Positions 26,752-40,217 of a stretch of DNA of 64,000 bases are shown here, piece after piece. Source of the stretch: Dactylellina haptotyla (Eukaryota > Ascomycota > Orbiliomycetes > Orbiliales > Orbiliaceae); contig CM062379.1 of the NCBI GenBank assembly GCA_031310005.1, forward strand, positions 1,364,001 through 1,428,000, in the 5' to 3' direction. Made by a program: the position numbers and the translations under genes. Each line of letters starts with the position of its first letter. The first letter of the stretch is position 1. The notes below the pieces were generated by a model. The model was not told where the DNA came from, did not search any database, and saw only the letters and a program-made list of their open reading frames with translations.

Positions 26752-28365
26752 CTAGTCAACCTCATCTGCTAGCGTATTATACTCATCTTCCTCTTTAATA
26801 GGCTCGCTGGCCAATCCTGGCTCTTTGCCTTTTCCTTTCTTCTCGGCTTCAAGTTCTGCGAGCTTGGCTTGTCCTTCTTCCGTTGTTGAATCAATTATTT
26901 CTTCAATGAGACTTAGCATACCGCTCTGCGTGATAAGATTGTTAGCATGCATTTTTTTGATATCATGGGCATCTAAATAAGTTATTTATACCTCGCTGAG
27001 TTTACCAACAATCTCCTCGGCCTCGTCCACTGACATTTTGCCAAGGACAACATTGATTTTATCAAGATCTTTTGTCTCAAGGGCTTTCTGGAAGCCTGGG
27101 GGGAAAGTCTCAAAGATCTTGCGAGCTTGTTGATCTTCGGGTTTCTCTGAATCCTTGGGTGGGATTTCAATATAAATTTGTTGGTTCGGATCAACTGCGT
27201 GTAGTTGGATTTGCTCGACTTCCTTCGGTTCATTTGCTCGCTCCTTGACAATTGCGGCGGCTCTGGTTTTGATCTTGTACGAGGTATCATTCACATCATC
27301 GAAGAATGCCTTTTGAGCGGTGTGGTTTGGCGTGGTGATCCTCTTGAAGAACATCTGGACCGCGTTTGCGCTCCCTCCTAAGGTTCGGCAGTACTGGATC
27401 AAAAGAGCCTGGTGAACGAGTTGCTTCGCTAGGGTATCCTTTCCATCCATCTGTGCATTGAAAGCCTCGATGAGCAGGCCATCAGATTCTCGTTCAGCCA
27501 GGACACTTGGATTTCGAGCGATGAATTCGGCGCTCGCCCGCAAGTCGGCCGATTTGATCTTGCCAAAGTCCTTGCCCAGTTGGGTGGCGTGGTGCTCTCT
27601 GTCGAATTCGCTCTCGTCGTCAGACTCCTCGTCAATATCCGCTTCAGCTCCAGATGATAAAGATTCCATGCCGCTAGCCTTGGATCCCGGAGAGTTTAAG
27701 AGTTCCACAGTCTCGACCTTTTTTGCTGCGACCTTTGGCTTTGACGCCTCGACCGTAGATGGACCCGGTGTCGAGTCCGCCTTTGCAACAAGTGTGGTGT
27801 TGAAACCATCTCTTAAACCAGATGAGGTGATCTTCCTGGCGTCTTCTCGCTCCATCTTCTCTAGTTCTGCCTTGCTGGTAGCGTTTCTGGTAGACAACTC
27901 TGCCTTGAACTTGACCAGACCTTCTTCGAATGCCTTCCACCTATCGACCACGTTCTTTGGGATCTCTTGGGAAACCTTGTCCGCCAACTTGGCTAGCATT
28001 TCCGCGTACGTGGGAGCTTTTGGGTCCGGTTTCCCAGCAACGGGGGCCTTCTGCATATCTTCTGGAGTGGTGGTTTCCAAAAGGGTCTGCAATACAAACT
28101 CTTCAGGTGTGCCGTCCTTGGTCTCGCTCTTCTCGATGTGGGACTTTAAGGCATTGTGGAGAGTCTCGATACGCGATAACAAGCGGTCGTTCATGATATG
28201 CTCGTTCTTCATGCCTTCCTTGTCATGGGCTCGTTGCTCGCGCTTCTGATGGATGTCCTGCTGTTTCCAGCGAATGAAGGAGCGCTTGTCGACATTGGGG
28301 TGGACCTCGATGTCCGAGTCGTCGGACAGCTCGAGATTGTCCCACTTGCTGTAGTCGATCACCAT
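26752..28365 (-). CDS. CDC37: Hsp90 co-chaperone Cdc37
   Basis: Recruits protein kinase clients to Hsp90 in the cytosol. Two exons (26992-28365 and 26752-26925; intron GTATAA...CAG) give 515 residues. The start MVIDYSKWDNLELSDDSD is the diagnostic Cdc37 N-terminus, including the serine in a CK2-type acidic context needed for kinase binding, followed by VHPNVDKRSFIRWKQQDIHQ and a coiled coil. A Lys/Glu-rich linker leads to the Hsp90-binding domain (FGKIKSADLRASAEFI ... VHQALLIQYCRTLGG ... AVQMFFKRI). The C-terminal domain ends in an acidic EEDEYNTLADEVD tail. ATG 28365 is fixed by the conserved first residues. Confidence 0.96.
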
Positions 28366-29137
28366 ATTGAACGGCAGCTACGCTGTAAGGGTAGAGGAAA
28401 CGATGGATGCGGGAGGGAAGTTGGAGAGAAGTGGGGGGTGGTGTTGGAGGGGCAGCAGAGATGTGGGTTGGCTGGTGGTGGCGACGTTGAGAACCGTCGT
28501 TGTCGTCGTCGTTGTGTTGCCGCTGGCTGGTGGGGCATTCGGCGGCGGGGTCCCTTTTGCGGGCGGCTGCCGGGCACGTCGAGCCAAGCACATCAACCAA
28601 GAAGGCAGGCAGGAAGGCCTGGGGCACCCCAAACATTGATATATTCTTATATAATCGGCCCCCGTGCGAACTGGCTCATCTCGAACCTGGAACTCCTCGG
28701 TAAAGCCTCCAGTCGTCCCAAACGGTCCCAGCAGAAGGTAGCGTCCAGTACATGTGCACTTCCCTCGTCACCTGCATCATCTCCCCGCGGAGTCCACTCG
28801 GTTCGGTTGGGGAACTGGTTGATTGTGCTCGCTAACTTTTCAAACCCAAACCTTCCCTCCAGCGCCGATGCCGTCATTCTAGTCACGGACCTTCGAGTGA
28901 ACAATAGATACCCGCCGTGAGCCTCAGAGAATGTCCGAGCCGCGCGAGTCGACCATCCGATGATCCATCTCTCTCATCTCATACTTTTATTCCGGTCCGT
29001 ACACCATCCCACGTTGCTAAGTACACATGGCTGACCGTCTATTCAAAACCCCAGCTTTTCTACTACTACTACCACCGCAGCCACCACCATAACACGCGGT
29101 GCCAATTGCCCGGCGCTCAAGTATTAAACGGGTTTCT
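28366..29137. promoter_or_regulatory. Divergent promoter region CDC37 / MDL1-like
   Basis: 772 bp between divergent starts. Contains GT/CA-skewed repeats (28480-28540) and a CTA/CAC-rich leader close to the ABC gene. No perfect heat-shock element triplet was found by eye. Confidence 0.45.
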
Positions 29138-32107
29138 ATGCTGCTGGCACCGCGTCCGTTCGCGGGATGCATTCTGCATGCCTCTAAATCTCCACTCCTC
29201 GTATCACAATGCTCGCTTAGATCTTTAATATCACCCCTCGCTCGATCGATACCTGTCCCGACGCATGCCGGCCGAGCTGTCGGACTGGGAATTCGACACT
29301 CGAGTTCTCACCATGCCGGTCTGCGGTTACCATCATCGAAGTCCCCGGCTCGTGTGAGAGATACCCAATTGCTCCGCTTCCTGGCTCTGAACAACCGGTC
29401 CCCTATACTGAGACGGTCCATTCGACTACTCTCGACATCTACCCCCAATCGGAAGGATGACTCTAAAGAGATCACGGAAGCGAACGATGAATCTCTCGAC
29501 CCCAGTACCAAGGAAAAGGCAGAGTTCGGACGTTCCGAGAAGGCAAGCAAAGCGGCACAGGTCAACCTCAGCGCGAGACTACGAAAGGATCCCGGTACCG
29601 TGGGCGGCTTTTCTGGTTTCGGCGAGATATGGAGACTGTTGAAGATTGCTAGGCCTGAGGCGAAATGGCTTGGAGGTAAGTTATTCGTATTTGGACTGCC
29701 TTGAGTCTGGATCGCTGACATGGTGTTCCTGGGATCAGCTGCCTTCTGCTTTCTCTTGGTGTCTTCGGCCATCTCAATGTCGATACCGTATGTTATCCAA
29801 CTCTTAACTTATAAAGCTTATCCAACCATTTCTAACCAAGCATTTAGATTCTCAATTGGCAAGATTCTCGATGCTGCTACTAACAGTGGAGGCGAGGGAA
29901 CACTCTTCGGTCTACCTATGAACCAGTTCTACGTCGCTCTCGGTGGAGGTATGCATATCCACTCTTTTATGGCCTTGCACATAGTACAACCTAACACGCA
30001 CACCTCGTAGTTCTCTGCATTGGCGCGATGGCCAATTACGGACGTATCATTCTCCTCCGTGTAGTCGGTGAAAGAATCGTCACACGATTAAGAAGCCAAC
30101 TTTACAAACGGACATATACTCAAGACGCCGAATTCTTCGATGCCAACCGTGTTGGTGATCTTATCTCACGGTTGTCGTCTGATACTATCATCGTCGGCAA
30201 GAGTATCACTCAAAATATCTCTGATGGTCTACGTGCCCTCGTCAGTGGAGCTGCGGGTCTCGTCATGATGCTTTATACCTCTGCTACTTTGACCGTATGT
30301 GCTAGATCTCTATACCTCATGCCTGGCCATCCTCGCTGACCCTAAATTTAGGGTGTTATGTCCCTTATGATCCCTCCGATTGGTATTGGTGCTTTCTTCT
30401 ATGGGCGAACGATCCGAAATATCTCTCGAAAAATCCAAAAGTCCATTGGTGATGCTACGAAAGTTGCCGAAGAACGTTTGGGCAACGTAAGGACATCGCA
30501 GTCTTTCGCGGGAGAGGCTCAGGAAGTCGGCAGGTATAACAAACAAATCCGGAAGATCTTTAAACTTGGTGTTCGCGAAGCGCTCGTCAGTGCGACCTTT
30601 TTTAGCACAGTAAGTCTGATCCCAAATATCGCATTTTTTTCACTTTCTTTTGGTCTAATAGAATTATAGACTGGGTTTGCCGGCAACGTTACGATTCTCG
30701 CGATCTTGGTGTTTGGTAGTCAACAGGTGAAAAGTGGTGCTATTTCTATTGGAGAGCTCACTTCGTTCTTGATGTACACCGCATACGCCGGGTCCAGTCT
30801 TTTTGGTTTATCGAGCTTTTACTCCGAACTCATGAAGGGAGTGGGTGCCGCGAGTCGATTATTTGAGCTCCAAGATCGAGAACCGTCTCACTCATTGACT
30901 AGTATGTTGAGTATAGCCCCATCGTTGCTTTAGAGGAGAGGCTGATAATCGTGTAGAGGGCCAAAAGGTAAAATCCGCAAAGGGAACAATTACATTCCAA
31001 GATGGTAAGCTTTGATCTTAATCAGGTAGCTTCGTCAATACTAACACTCGATAGTCGTTTTCAGCTATCCAACTCGTCCGGCAGTTGCTATCTTTGATGG
31101 GTTAAACTTTTCTATCCCTCCGGGATCTAATGGTAAGCTTCGACTTCCCGTTCTGATACCATATCAAGACTCATCTGACCGGTTTAGTTTCTATTGTCGG
31201 CCCAAGCGGTGGTGGAAAATCCACCGTCTCGTCCCTCTTACTCCGCTTCTATAGCCCTAGTGCTGGAAAGGTCCTCATTAACGGCATGGACTTGGAAGAA
31301 GTCAACGTCAAGTCTTTACGTCGGAAAATCGGAATTGTATCTCAGGAACCGGTCTTGTTCTCGGGTACGATCGCAGAGAACATCTCGTATGGAAAACCGG
31401 GTGCTACACGACAAGAAATCATCCAAGCCGCTCGTCGTGCAAATTGCCAGTTTATCAGCGATTTCGTACGTCAAAAGCCCATTTAAGTTATCGGAGTGCT
31501 ATTTCCTCGATCGTACAAGCTAACAAATTTCTGCTATTTGAAACTATAGCCTGATGGATTGGAAACGTATGTGGGACCAAGAGGTACACAGTTGAGCGGC
31601 GGCCAACGTCAACGAATTGCCATCGCTCGTGCTATCGTTAAGGAACCAGATATCATCATTCTCGACGAAGCCACCTCCGCGCTTGACGCAGAGTCAGAAA
31701 CCCTGGTTAACGAAGCTCTGCATAAATTGATGCAAGGGTCGACGACTACCATCTCCATCGCCCACCGTTTGTCCACGATCAAACGCTCGGAACGGATAAT
31801 TGTTCTAGGTACCGATGGAAAGGTGGCAGAAGAAGGGACTTATGCCGAATTAACAAGTAGGGAAGGAGCTTTTAGTAAGCTCATGGAGAGCCAGCTGGGT
31901 GGTGGGCCTGGTGCGGGTACCACGGAGTACACGAGGAGAGAGATGGATATCACTGAGCGAGAGGCGGATGAAGCTGAGCGGATAGAAAGGGAGAGGGAGA
32001 TAGTAGAGGCGGACGAGGAGCATAGAGCGGAAGAGAGCGATGACGAGGAACAAGTTTTGGTCGCGCGAGGCAAAGGTGTGGAGAAGGAGGCTGAAGAGAA
32101 ACGGTGA
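29138..32107 (+). CDS. MDL1: Mitochondrial ABC half-transporter, Mdl1/ABCB10-like
   Basis: Ten exons beginning 29138 and ending 32107 sum to 807 residues in frame. The first approximately 130 residues are Arg/Ser-rich and non-acidic, as expected of a matrix-targeting presequence. One transmembrane domain follows (from [18 protein letters not shown]), with ELLKGVG-type coupling motifs, then a single nucleotide-binding domain. That domain has Walker [10 protein letters not shown] (about 534-542), Q-loop [13 protein letters not shown], signature [15 protein letters not shown] (about 636), Walker [13 protein letters not shown] and H-loop ISIAHRLST. The C-terminus adds about 60 Glu/Arg-rich residues. 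Yeast Mdl1 exports peptides from the matrix. A GTG at 29099 lies in the same frame, but 29138 is the first ATG. The two nearest alternatives are Mdl2 and other ABCB half-transporters. Confidence 0.9.
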
Positions 32108-32534
32108 TGAGAGGTTTCTAGCTGCGCGTATGTGGCGGGTGGCGGTATATATACAATATATTTTTGGCGCGGTGCATTTCATTTTATGTATAATTGATCC
32201 TGCCAGTGTTAGAATACCATATGCTGCATCTATTTCTTTTTTGTATATATAATATCCTTTATAACGACACACTCCCTTATCTCTTTCAATTCTTCTCAGA
32301 ACATAACACCGCTTAGGAAGATTAAAAGGTTGGTAGTATTGTATATAGACAGTATTAAGTTTATACTAGAATATCTATCAGAGAAGATTTTGGAAAACTC
32401 TCTCGTGGTATAGAGAAGGAAAGCGACCAATCGACGCCAGGTATCAAAACATGCTAAGAAAAAAGAAACATGTACAATTGAACAAAACGGCCATGGATAT
32501 TGCTAAAACATCCATCCCGCGGGGTGCACCGAAA
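32108..32534. other. Convergent 3' flank of MDL1-like and TLG2
   Basis: 427 bp between convergent genes, A/T-rich, with no gene recognised. Confidence 0.5.
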
Positions 32535-33880
32535 CTACTCTGCTGAAACTTTCCGGCGCCGTCTCTCCTTGAGATCTATCGCCCTGATACTCTCTTTCGG
32601 CTGTACTGGAAGCGTGGCATCCGGGTCTCCCGTAGCACCTGGATCCCCTCCGGGATGGTTTATCCTATTCCCTCCACCGGGATTGATCAATCCAGGCACA
32701 TTTGTATCTTTACTCGGCGGCAACGGCGGATGCACTTCTTCCTTGCTCCGGGGCTTCAATGTCAACAGTATAATCACTCCGACAATACACAAAATGAGCA
32801 ATAATATCGCCTTCCGCTTTGTCGTTTTCTTCTGGTACCCGCTTGCGACCACCAATTCCTTCGCGGCCTCTTTCACGTTCGTCTTCATCATTTCGACGTT
32901 GTAGTCTATTCGGTCGAGGAGGGTACCCTGATCGATGACCATGGCTTGCAGTTCCTTGAAGATATCAGCGAGCTCGATGATGCCGTTTGCGATGTCTGTG
33001 ATTTCGCGTTCACGTTGCATGATGGCATTGTCGTTGGAGGTCAGGGTGGCAGATTGCTGCAAGGCGGAGCGGGAGTAGGAAACGTCGTTTTCTTCCTCCA
33101 AAATCGAGGACATGAATGCTGGGTTCGGGGAGCCGGAGCGTTCTATGGGTGGGGTTATGCCGCTAAGGCCGCGGAGTCCTATACAATTTATAATAGCGTG
33201 TCAGTACGTACGGGATTTCAAGGTTTTATGGTAAATCGGTATGGGTGGGATAGTACGTTTTAGATAGGCCGCTTGTTTTTTTCTAAACGATGCACTGGAT
33301 TGTTGGACTTTGGTTGCTAGAGATATCTGGATGTTCTTGCTCATGACCTCCTCGGCACGCGTGCCGCCTTGCGCGAGTCGTTCTATCCGCTTGATTGCCG
33401 CCTGGCATTCGTGGAATTTCGTGGTGATGTCGGTTGTCAGCCGCTCGATCTCGCCTTCCTCGGCTGATCTATTATCGTCGAAGCCGGGGAGGACGTGCTT
33501 CGCGTGCAGCTTGTCGAGCTTGGAAGACATGCGAGTGATATCGGCGAGGAGTTCGGCAACTTGGTCGGAGACGTCGGCCCATCGTGGAGGGAGGCGGTCC
33601 ATTTCTATGACGGCGTCGTGGCCGTTGGCGTCACCGTTTGCATCGTAGTCATCAGCGCTGCTGAGCAGGCCGCGACGGTCCTCGTCTTGGGAGTAGTCAT
33701 TGGGAGCGCCAGAGAAGCGGGGGCGCTTTGCGGGGCGGTGGGAGTATGATTGGCGGTAGGAGATGTAGCTGTTTGGGTGGTGGTGGTGGTTAGCGATATG
33801 TGGTTGATCGTATTGGGAAGCTATGCAGTGTAAGGGGTGGAAGGGATATATACGAACAGATTGGTCCGGTCTCGCCACAT
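32535..33880 (-). CDS. TLG2: t-SNARE Tlg2 / syntaxin-16
   Basis: Qa-SNARE of the trans-Golgi and endosomes. Exons 33858-33880, 33257-33768 and 32535-33178 give 392 residues. The first, 23-nt exon encodes MWRDRTNL and joins to YISYRQSYSHRPAKRPRF, the conserved Tlg2 N-peptide that binds the Sec1/Munc18 protein Vps45. The Habc region contains PRWADVSDQVAELL and ITRMSSKLDKLHAKHVLPGFDD. The SNARE motif (about 230-290) carries the central Gln in VIDQGTLLDRIDYNVE. The membrane anchor is AILLLILCIVGVIILLTL. About 70 residues follow the anchor; yeast Tlg2 also has a lumenal tail. The true first exon is easily missed, because the open frame of exon 2 runs through the intron. Confidence 0.94.
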
Positions 33881-35091
33881 GATTGCTCGAATGAATTCAA
33901 GATCTGTGCGGATGTGATAAAGCTTGAGAGAGGGGGCGTGAATGGAGAGTAGAGGTTACTGATTATGAGGAAGAGGGAGAGAGGTCGTGGTGGAGGTCTA
34001 GTACGAGGCCGGGCGGGTCATGAAGTCCAGCCGTTGGAACTGAGCTGCAGGCGCCGGGTGGGTGCTACGTAAGGAAATGCCCACCCCGGTTTGTAGTCAG
34101 GTCAGCCCGGACAGCGAGGCTCTCGGGTGGCAGGATACTAAAGGCACCGGTAATATAGCTATTGCACATGTATTATCGGGTCCGATGCAGGTGTCGATGG
34201 CGGTGGCGGTCGAAGTGGTGGTGATGGTGGTTACAATTACGGTGATGGGACGGTGACAGGTTGGGCTGGTGGTCGTAATGGCAAGCTGGGGACGTCGGCC
34301 TCGGCACGGTGCAGCATCCGCGCCAACGTTTGTGCGACAGGCGGTGGCCCAGACACCGCCTGTCATTACCATACTACATTACGCTCCAGAATAGCTCGTA
34401 GATACTCCGCAGGTACTCGCTTGCGTGGGTACTTGGGTCCGGGTACTTGCAATAGTAGATATCTCTGTAGCCATCTTGGGGAGATGCGCGAGATAGCGCT
34501 TCGCCGCTCACCTCGTATCTGATCGGTTACGTAGTGAGCTACGCACCCGTGACCGCACACGTCCGGTCCTCAGATTAACAGGTCGAGTCTCTCCCGTCCT
34601 CGATGCAGCCTGGGCGTCAGCTCCCCACGGCGCTCGAGAGGGGCACGGTCTCAGGAGACGGCTTCTCTGACTGGCGGGACGGTCTGCTGAGGGGTGCATC
34701 GGCCTGCATGGACAGACAGCCTGTGTGCCTTGTCCCGCGCCTCGAGCAGTCCCCCAACTCCAAAACCCACGGCCTGAAGCATGGAGCATGTAGCATGTAG
34801 AGTTCTGGAGGAGAAGAAGCAGAACTGTTATTCAGTATCAGGGTCCCGTTCGTGCTTTGCGGGACTAGCTCAGCTGGTTGGGTTTAGCTTAGCAGCTCCG
34901 TCAATCTGTTGGCGGCAGCACTCTTCTCCACCTTACTGGCAAACCCCTCCTTCTTAAACACCAGCTTCTCACCTCACCTCCACCGCTTCCTTTTTCCTTC
35001 GCGCACACGAACTCCCTCCGCATCAATTCACGACCCTCCGCGCAATCATCCAGCACGTATCATACCCGCTTGATCCACCTCCGTTCTCACA
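33881..35091. promoter_or_regulatory. Divergent region TLG2 / calmodulin
   Basis: 1.2 kb between divergent starts. Holds a GGT/GGC-rich stretch (34180-34260) and, close to calmodulin, a C/T-rich leader (34980-35091), as is common for strongly expressed fungal genes. A tRNA-like string at 34861 is discussed under rejected items. Confidence 0.45.
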
Positions 35092-36311
<1,220 letters not shown>

Positions 36312-36935
36312 ACGTTTGTCTTCCCTGTTTGGTTGGTGTTGGCACATGTCGTTTTTTTTTTTTTTTTGAGTGAAGACTTGAATTCAATTCTCCCCCTTTT
36401 GGTAAATTCATGTCGATAGGCTTGCTGTAGATGGGTAAGCAGGTCGTGGTGTGTGAGAAGAAGTAAGAAGAACAAAAAAAATGCTGGACATAAAGCAAAA
36501 AAGAAACCAATACAAGCCAATCAGTCGCTTTTCTTGTATTAGAACTGCCGTGTTTTCTTGTCGTTCGTCGAAGGCGTTTCTACTCTACGGCGTTTCTTTC
36601 GTGATTCCTTTTTTGGGCCTATACCTTAACACTTCACCTTGTGAATCCCGGGAATGGAAACCCTGGGCTGTATTGCACGTCTTGATACCGTAGACTTTTT
36701 GATTTTGAATGTGAGTTGTTCAATAATAACAAATGTATAGGTGTAAGATTGAAAGATAAAACAATATACAAGTAAGGCTTAAAAGCTTCCAATCCTGAAT
36801 CCCCGACGATCGTGTTCAAAAAGACAGTTTTATCACGGCAGTAATACTTTTGATTGTAAAGTGCTAATCACAAGAGGTGGAGGAGGATATAGAGGTTACG
36901 AGACGATGTGGATAAGAAGGAGAAAAAACAGACAA
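36312..36935. other. Convergent 3' flank of calmodulin and clathrin light chain
   Basis: 624 bp between convergent stops. A 16-T tract lies at 36352-36367 in the calmodulin 3' UTR. No gene was seen. Confidence 0.5.
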
Positions 36936-37999
36936 TTAGATACCGCTGGCGCCTGGCGCCTTCTCGTCCTTTCGCAGGGAGACAAGGAGTCTGCGTGTAT
37001 TATTGTTAGCACGAACTGAACACACTCGGAATTGCTAAACGAACAGAAACTAGAGAAGGAGGCAACGTACTCTCTGAACCGTGTCTTGTCGCTGTTTCCA
37101 GATCTGACGCCCTTGTCAGTGAGATCCACCAGCTTGGCAATACGCTCCCAGGAGGTACCGCCGGCAGAGGTGTTCTCGCGATTGGCGAGGAATTCCTCAG
37201 CTTCCTTGCTGTATTATCATAAGAAACATTTGTTAGACACTATTCCCATCTGACATACTGGGTGGGAAAGTATACATACCGCGTTTGCTCTATGCTCTTG
37301 TCCTTCTTAGAGTTGTAGTTGTCGTAAAAGTCGTCGATGGCAGCTCTGGCTTTATCCACCGTTTCCTGTTTCCTGGTCTCGGAGAGTTCGTCACGGCGTT
37401 GGATTTCGAGCTGTTGACGTTCGCGCCATTGTCTGGAGAAAAACGCGCGGCATGTTAGTAATAAGGTCTGATTATAGCGCGTTCGTGCGTAGATTCTTGC
37501 AAGATGGGTTCTCGGCATACTTGATGACGTCTGGCTCTTCTTCGGGGAGGGTGGAGGACGGGAAGTTTGTGTTCACGACACCTGGCATGTATGGTGCCCC
37601 GGTGCCTGTGATTGTTCCACCCGGACCGACAGCCTAGAAGTGATGGTAGATTTGGGTTAGCTGGTGCGGTTCTGTTGATATGACGTTTTTGTATTCGTCA
37701 GGCTGTGCTGCTCCTCGTCGTTCCCCTTTCTTCGCTCGCGGGCAGGTAGAAAGTACCTCGTTATCTCCTATTAAGTCGGGAAAGCTGCTTTCGAACTTGT
37801 GCGTCTCCTCATCGCCGCCTAGCAGGTCCGCCTCGTTGTCGAGCGCCGGGAAACGGTCAGCGCTGGCGGTGAACTGGTCGGCGTCGCTCCCGAGGATGGC
37901 TTGTTCGTGAGCTAGGAAATCGTCGGCGTTGTCGAAGGTGCCGGCGGCTGGGGCCACGACACCCTCGTCGAACTCTTCGATTGATGGGAAGTGGGACAT
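36936..37999 (-). CDS. CLC1: Clathrin light chain
   Basis: Structural subunit of clathrin coats. The ATG at 37999 opens MSHFPSIEEFDEG, then an acidic Ala-rich N-terminus (EQAILGSDADQFTA). After an intron there is AVGPGGTITGTGAPYMPG, then EEEPDVIKQWRERQQLEIQ, the conserved start of the heavy-chain-binding coiled coil. That coil continues through KKDKSIEQTR, then KEAEEFLANRENTSAGGTSW and ERIAKLVDLTDKG. The last short exon gives LLVSLRKDEKAPGASGI, with the stop at 36936-36938. Four introns have canonical ends. The intron before QWRERQ is phase 2 and rebuilds Lys-Gln correctly. The conserved TSWERI motif makes the identification firm. Confidence 0.93.
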
Positions 38000-38798
38000 T
38001 GCGGCGATGCGTGGAGATGTTCGTGGGACGGGGTTCGAGGAAGTGGCGGGGATGTCGGCGGATGGATGAGCGTGAGAATGGATGAGAGGTTTAGGACGTG
38101 GAAGCAGCAGCGGCGGCGGCAGTAGCTGTTGCCAGTAAAGTGATGCTTGGCCGCCGGGGAGCAGCTGGCTGGCTGAGCTTCGGACCTCGCACGCACTGTG
38201 GCTGGTGCGTTGCGTCCCTCGACTACGGTGGCTCCAACGTGCTCCAACGTCGAGATGTCGGATACAAAAAACAGCAAGTATACACCAGTTGATTTGACAA
38301 GTATTGAATACAAAGTGGGATATGAGCTATGAACCACTGAAGCCGCGTGTATCCCTCAGCGATGGCGCCCGGCCGCCCTCGCTGGCGGAGTTACGCAGCG
38401 GCGGTGGGAGCTGAGGCTTGGCTTCCAGATCGCGTCTTCCCGGCATCAAGTGCAGGCTTTTCCTCTTCCTTCCATCCTTTCCCACTCGCTCCTCCTCCAT
38501 CCCCAATCAACAACCTCCCCCTCGCCAAAGAACGCCAAACCTCCGTCGCCGTATCAGCCATCGGCAATCACACCGTTCCTCTGTACCGTAGCACGTTTCT
38601 TTGATGGCCCGTCCGTGATCCGTAGATACGACATTACGCTCTGTATAAAAACCTTTTGGTCGTGTGATTTCTGACGTAGAGCCTTGGGAGCGCAGAGAGA
38701 CCACTCTGTTTTAACTTTTGACGAAATTTTCTCATCTCCAAAAATACCCGAGCTCTCGCATTCAAATAGTCGCCTTTTCCGACAATTAATTCGCAATC
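38000..38798. promoter_or_regulatory. Divergent region clathrin light chain / RTT103-like
   Basis: 799 bp between divergent genes, with a GGC/AGC-rich stretch at 38095-38170. No gene was recognised. Confidence 0.45.
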
Positions 38799-40217
38799 AT
38801 GTCTCTCTCCGACGAAACCGTCTTCTCCAAGCTGAACTCCCTCAACGAGACTCAAGAGGGCATCGTTTCTATCGCCCAATGGGTCATGTTCCACAGAAGA
38901 CATGCTAAGCGCTTTGCCCAACTATGGTTCCAGCGACTCAAGGAGTCCTCAGCTCCGCGAAAACTCAACCTTGTCTACCTCGTTAACGGTGCGCCCTAAC
39001 CTTGGACCTGTTATTTTTATATCACGGAAATAGAGTTTCCAATATTGACTGTCCCATACAGAGGTCGTCCAGCAAATGAAGGCTCGGAAGAAGGAAGAAT
39101 TCGGTATCGCCTTCTCTCCGGTAGGATGCCAATTCCCCGTTATATCGCCGGGCTTTGTACACATTGCTAAATATTACATCTAAATTGTCTAGATAATCGC
39201 CGACGCTTGCGAAGCAGCATACAAAGGCTCGCCAGCCGACATCCAGCAGAAACTACGACGTGTTATTCAAGTCTGGAGACAGAGAGCCATCTTTGATCCG
39301 GATGTACTAGACGGTATTGATCAAAGGCTAGATGGTAAGCTCCATACCAAACCCTTTTAGTCAGAGAAACTCGATGTCCTAATACCGCCGTTCTATTAGA
39401 TGTCGACAAGGGTAAATCTAGTGCCGGAGCCGGACGAAGACTTGGTGGGGGTATCGGTGGCACCACACCAGCAGAGCTCACACGGCTTTCTGGCGCCCAG
39501 AGCAAGCTCAACGGCCAGCTCACCCATTCCACAATCGCCTTTGGTTCCGCTAGCGATGAGTACAAGAAGTATATGGAGGCGGAGGCTATTCCCCCGCCTG
39601 CAGTCTACGTGGCGAGGCTATCCCAACTGATCAAAACGCTGGATATCGCCCACGCTGCCGTCTCGGACGCCCTGTCCTCGCGGAAAGAGCTGATTAAGAA
39701 CCTGGAGTCGCTGCTGGAAACCAACAAGACTGCGCTGGCAGGCGAAGAAGCCCAGTTGAAGGAAGTGGAGGATAAGAAGGCGAGAACGGAGGATGTCAAG
39801 AAGGATGTGGAGAACATGCTACTCTCCGGGATGACGGACGACAAAAATGGTGATACGGCCATGCGCTCGACGACACCGGATATAGAGCCTCCGCGGGAAG
39901 TCGAGGCGCTCACCCCACCTCCCTTCACCGAAGAACCAGCCTATCAAGAGAGCGGGCCGTTTTCGTTCCAACAGAACTCACCGACCAAGACTCAGCCACC
40001 CGGGGATCTGCTGTCATCGATGCTCCAGTATGGGAATTATAGCAAAACCACAGCGCCACCAAAGCCTGCGGATAATCCTATGGCAGGGATGGAAGGACTG
40101 GACGCCGATGTCGTTGCGATGTTGCTTAAGGGTGTTAACAATGCAAAGGGCAACGGCGCATCACCATCGCAGCCGCAACCGATGGCCGAGGACGACGATG
40201 ACGAGTATCACCCTTGA
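38799..40217 (+). CDS. RTT103: RNA polymerase II CTD-interacting (CID) protein, Rtt103/RPRD-like
   Basis: Four exons (38799-38988, 39062-39120, 39193-39334, 39400-40217) sum to 402 residues. The N-terminal CID domain (about 1-130) reads LSDETVFSKLNSLNETQEGI, SIAQWVMFHRRHAKRFAQLW, KLNLVYLVNEVVQQMKARKK, FGIAFSPIIADACEAAY and LRRVIQVWRQRAIFD. Such domains bind Ser2-phosphorylated CTD heptads and help termination and 3'-end processing. A coiled coil (about 210-270, LIKNLESLLETNKTALAG) and a Pro-rich acidic tail ending DDDDEYHP follow. Domain content fits Rtt103; the homologous RPRD group is the metazoan counterpart. Confidence 0.88.

Noticed and set aside
27458-28249. 263-codon open frame antisense to CDC37
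   Set aside because: Ser/Phe/Ala-rich shadow of the Glu/Lys-rich Cdc37 codons.
34861-34883. String resembling the 5' half of a tRNA (TAGCTCAGCTGGTTGG)
   Set aside because: It fits an A-box/D-arm, but no anticodon arm, T-arm or GGTTCRA-type B-box follows within 100 bp. It is chance or a fragment at best.
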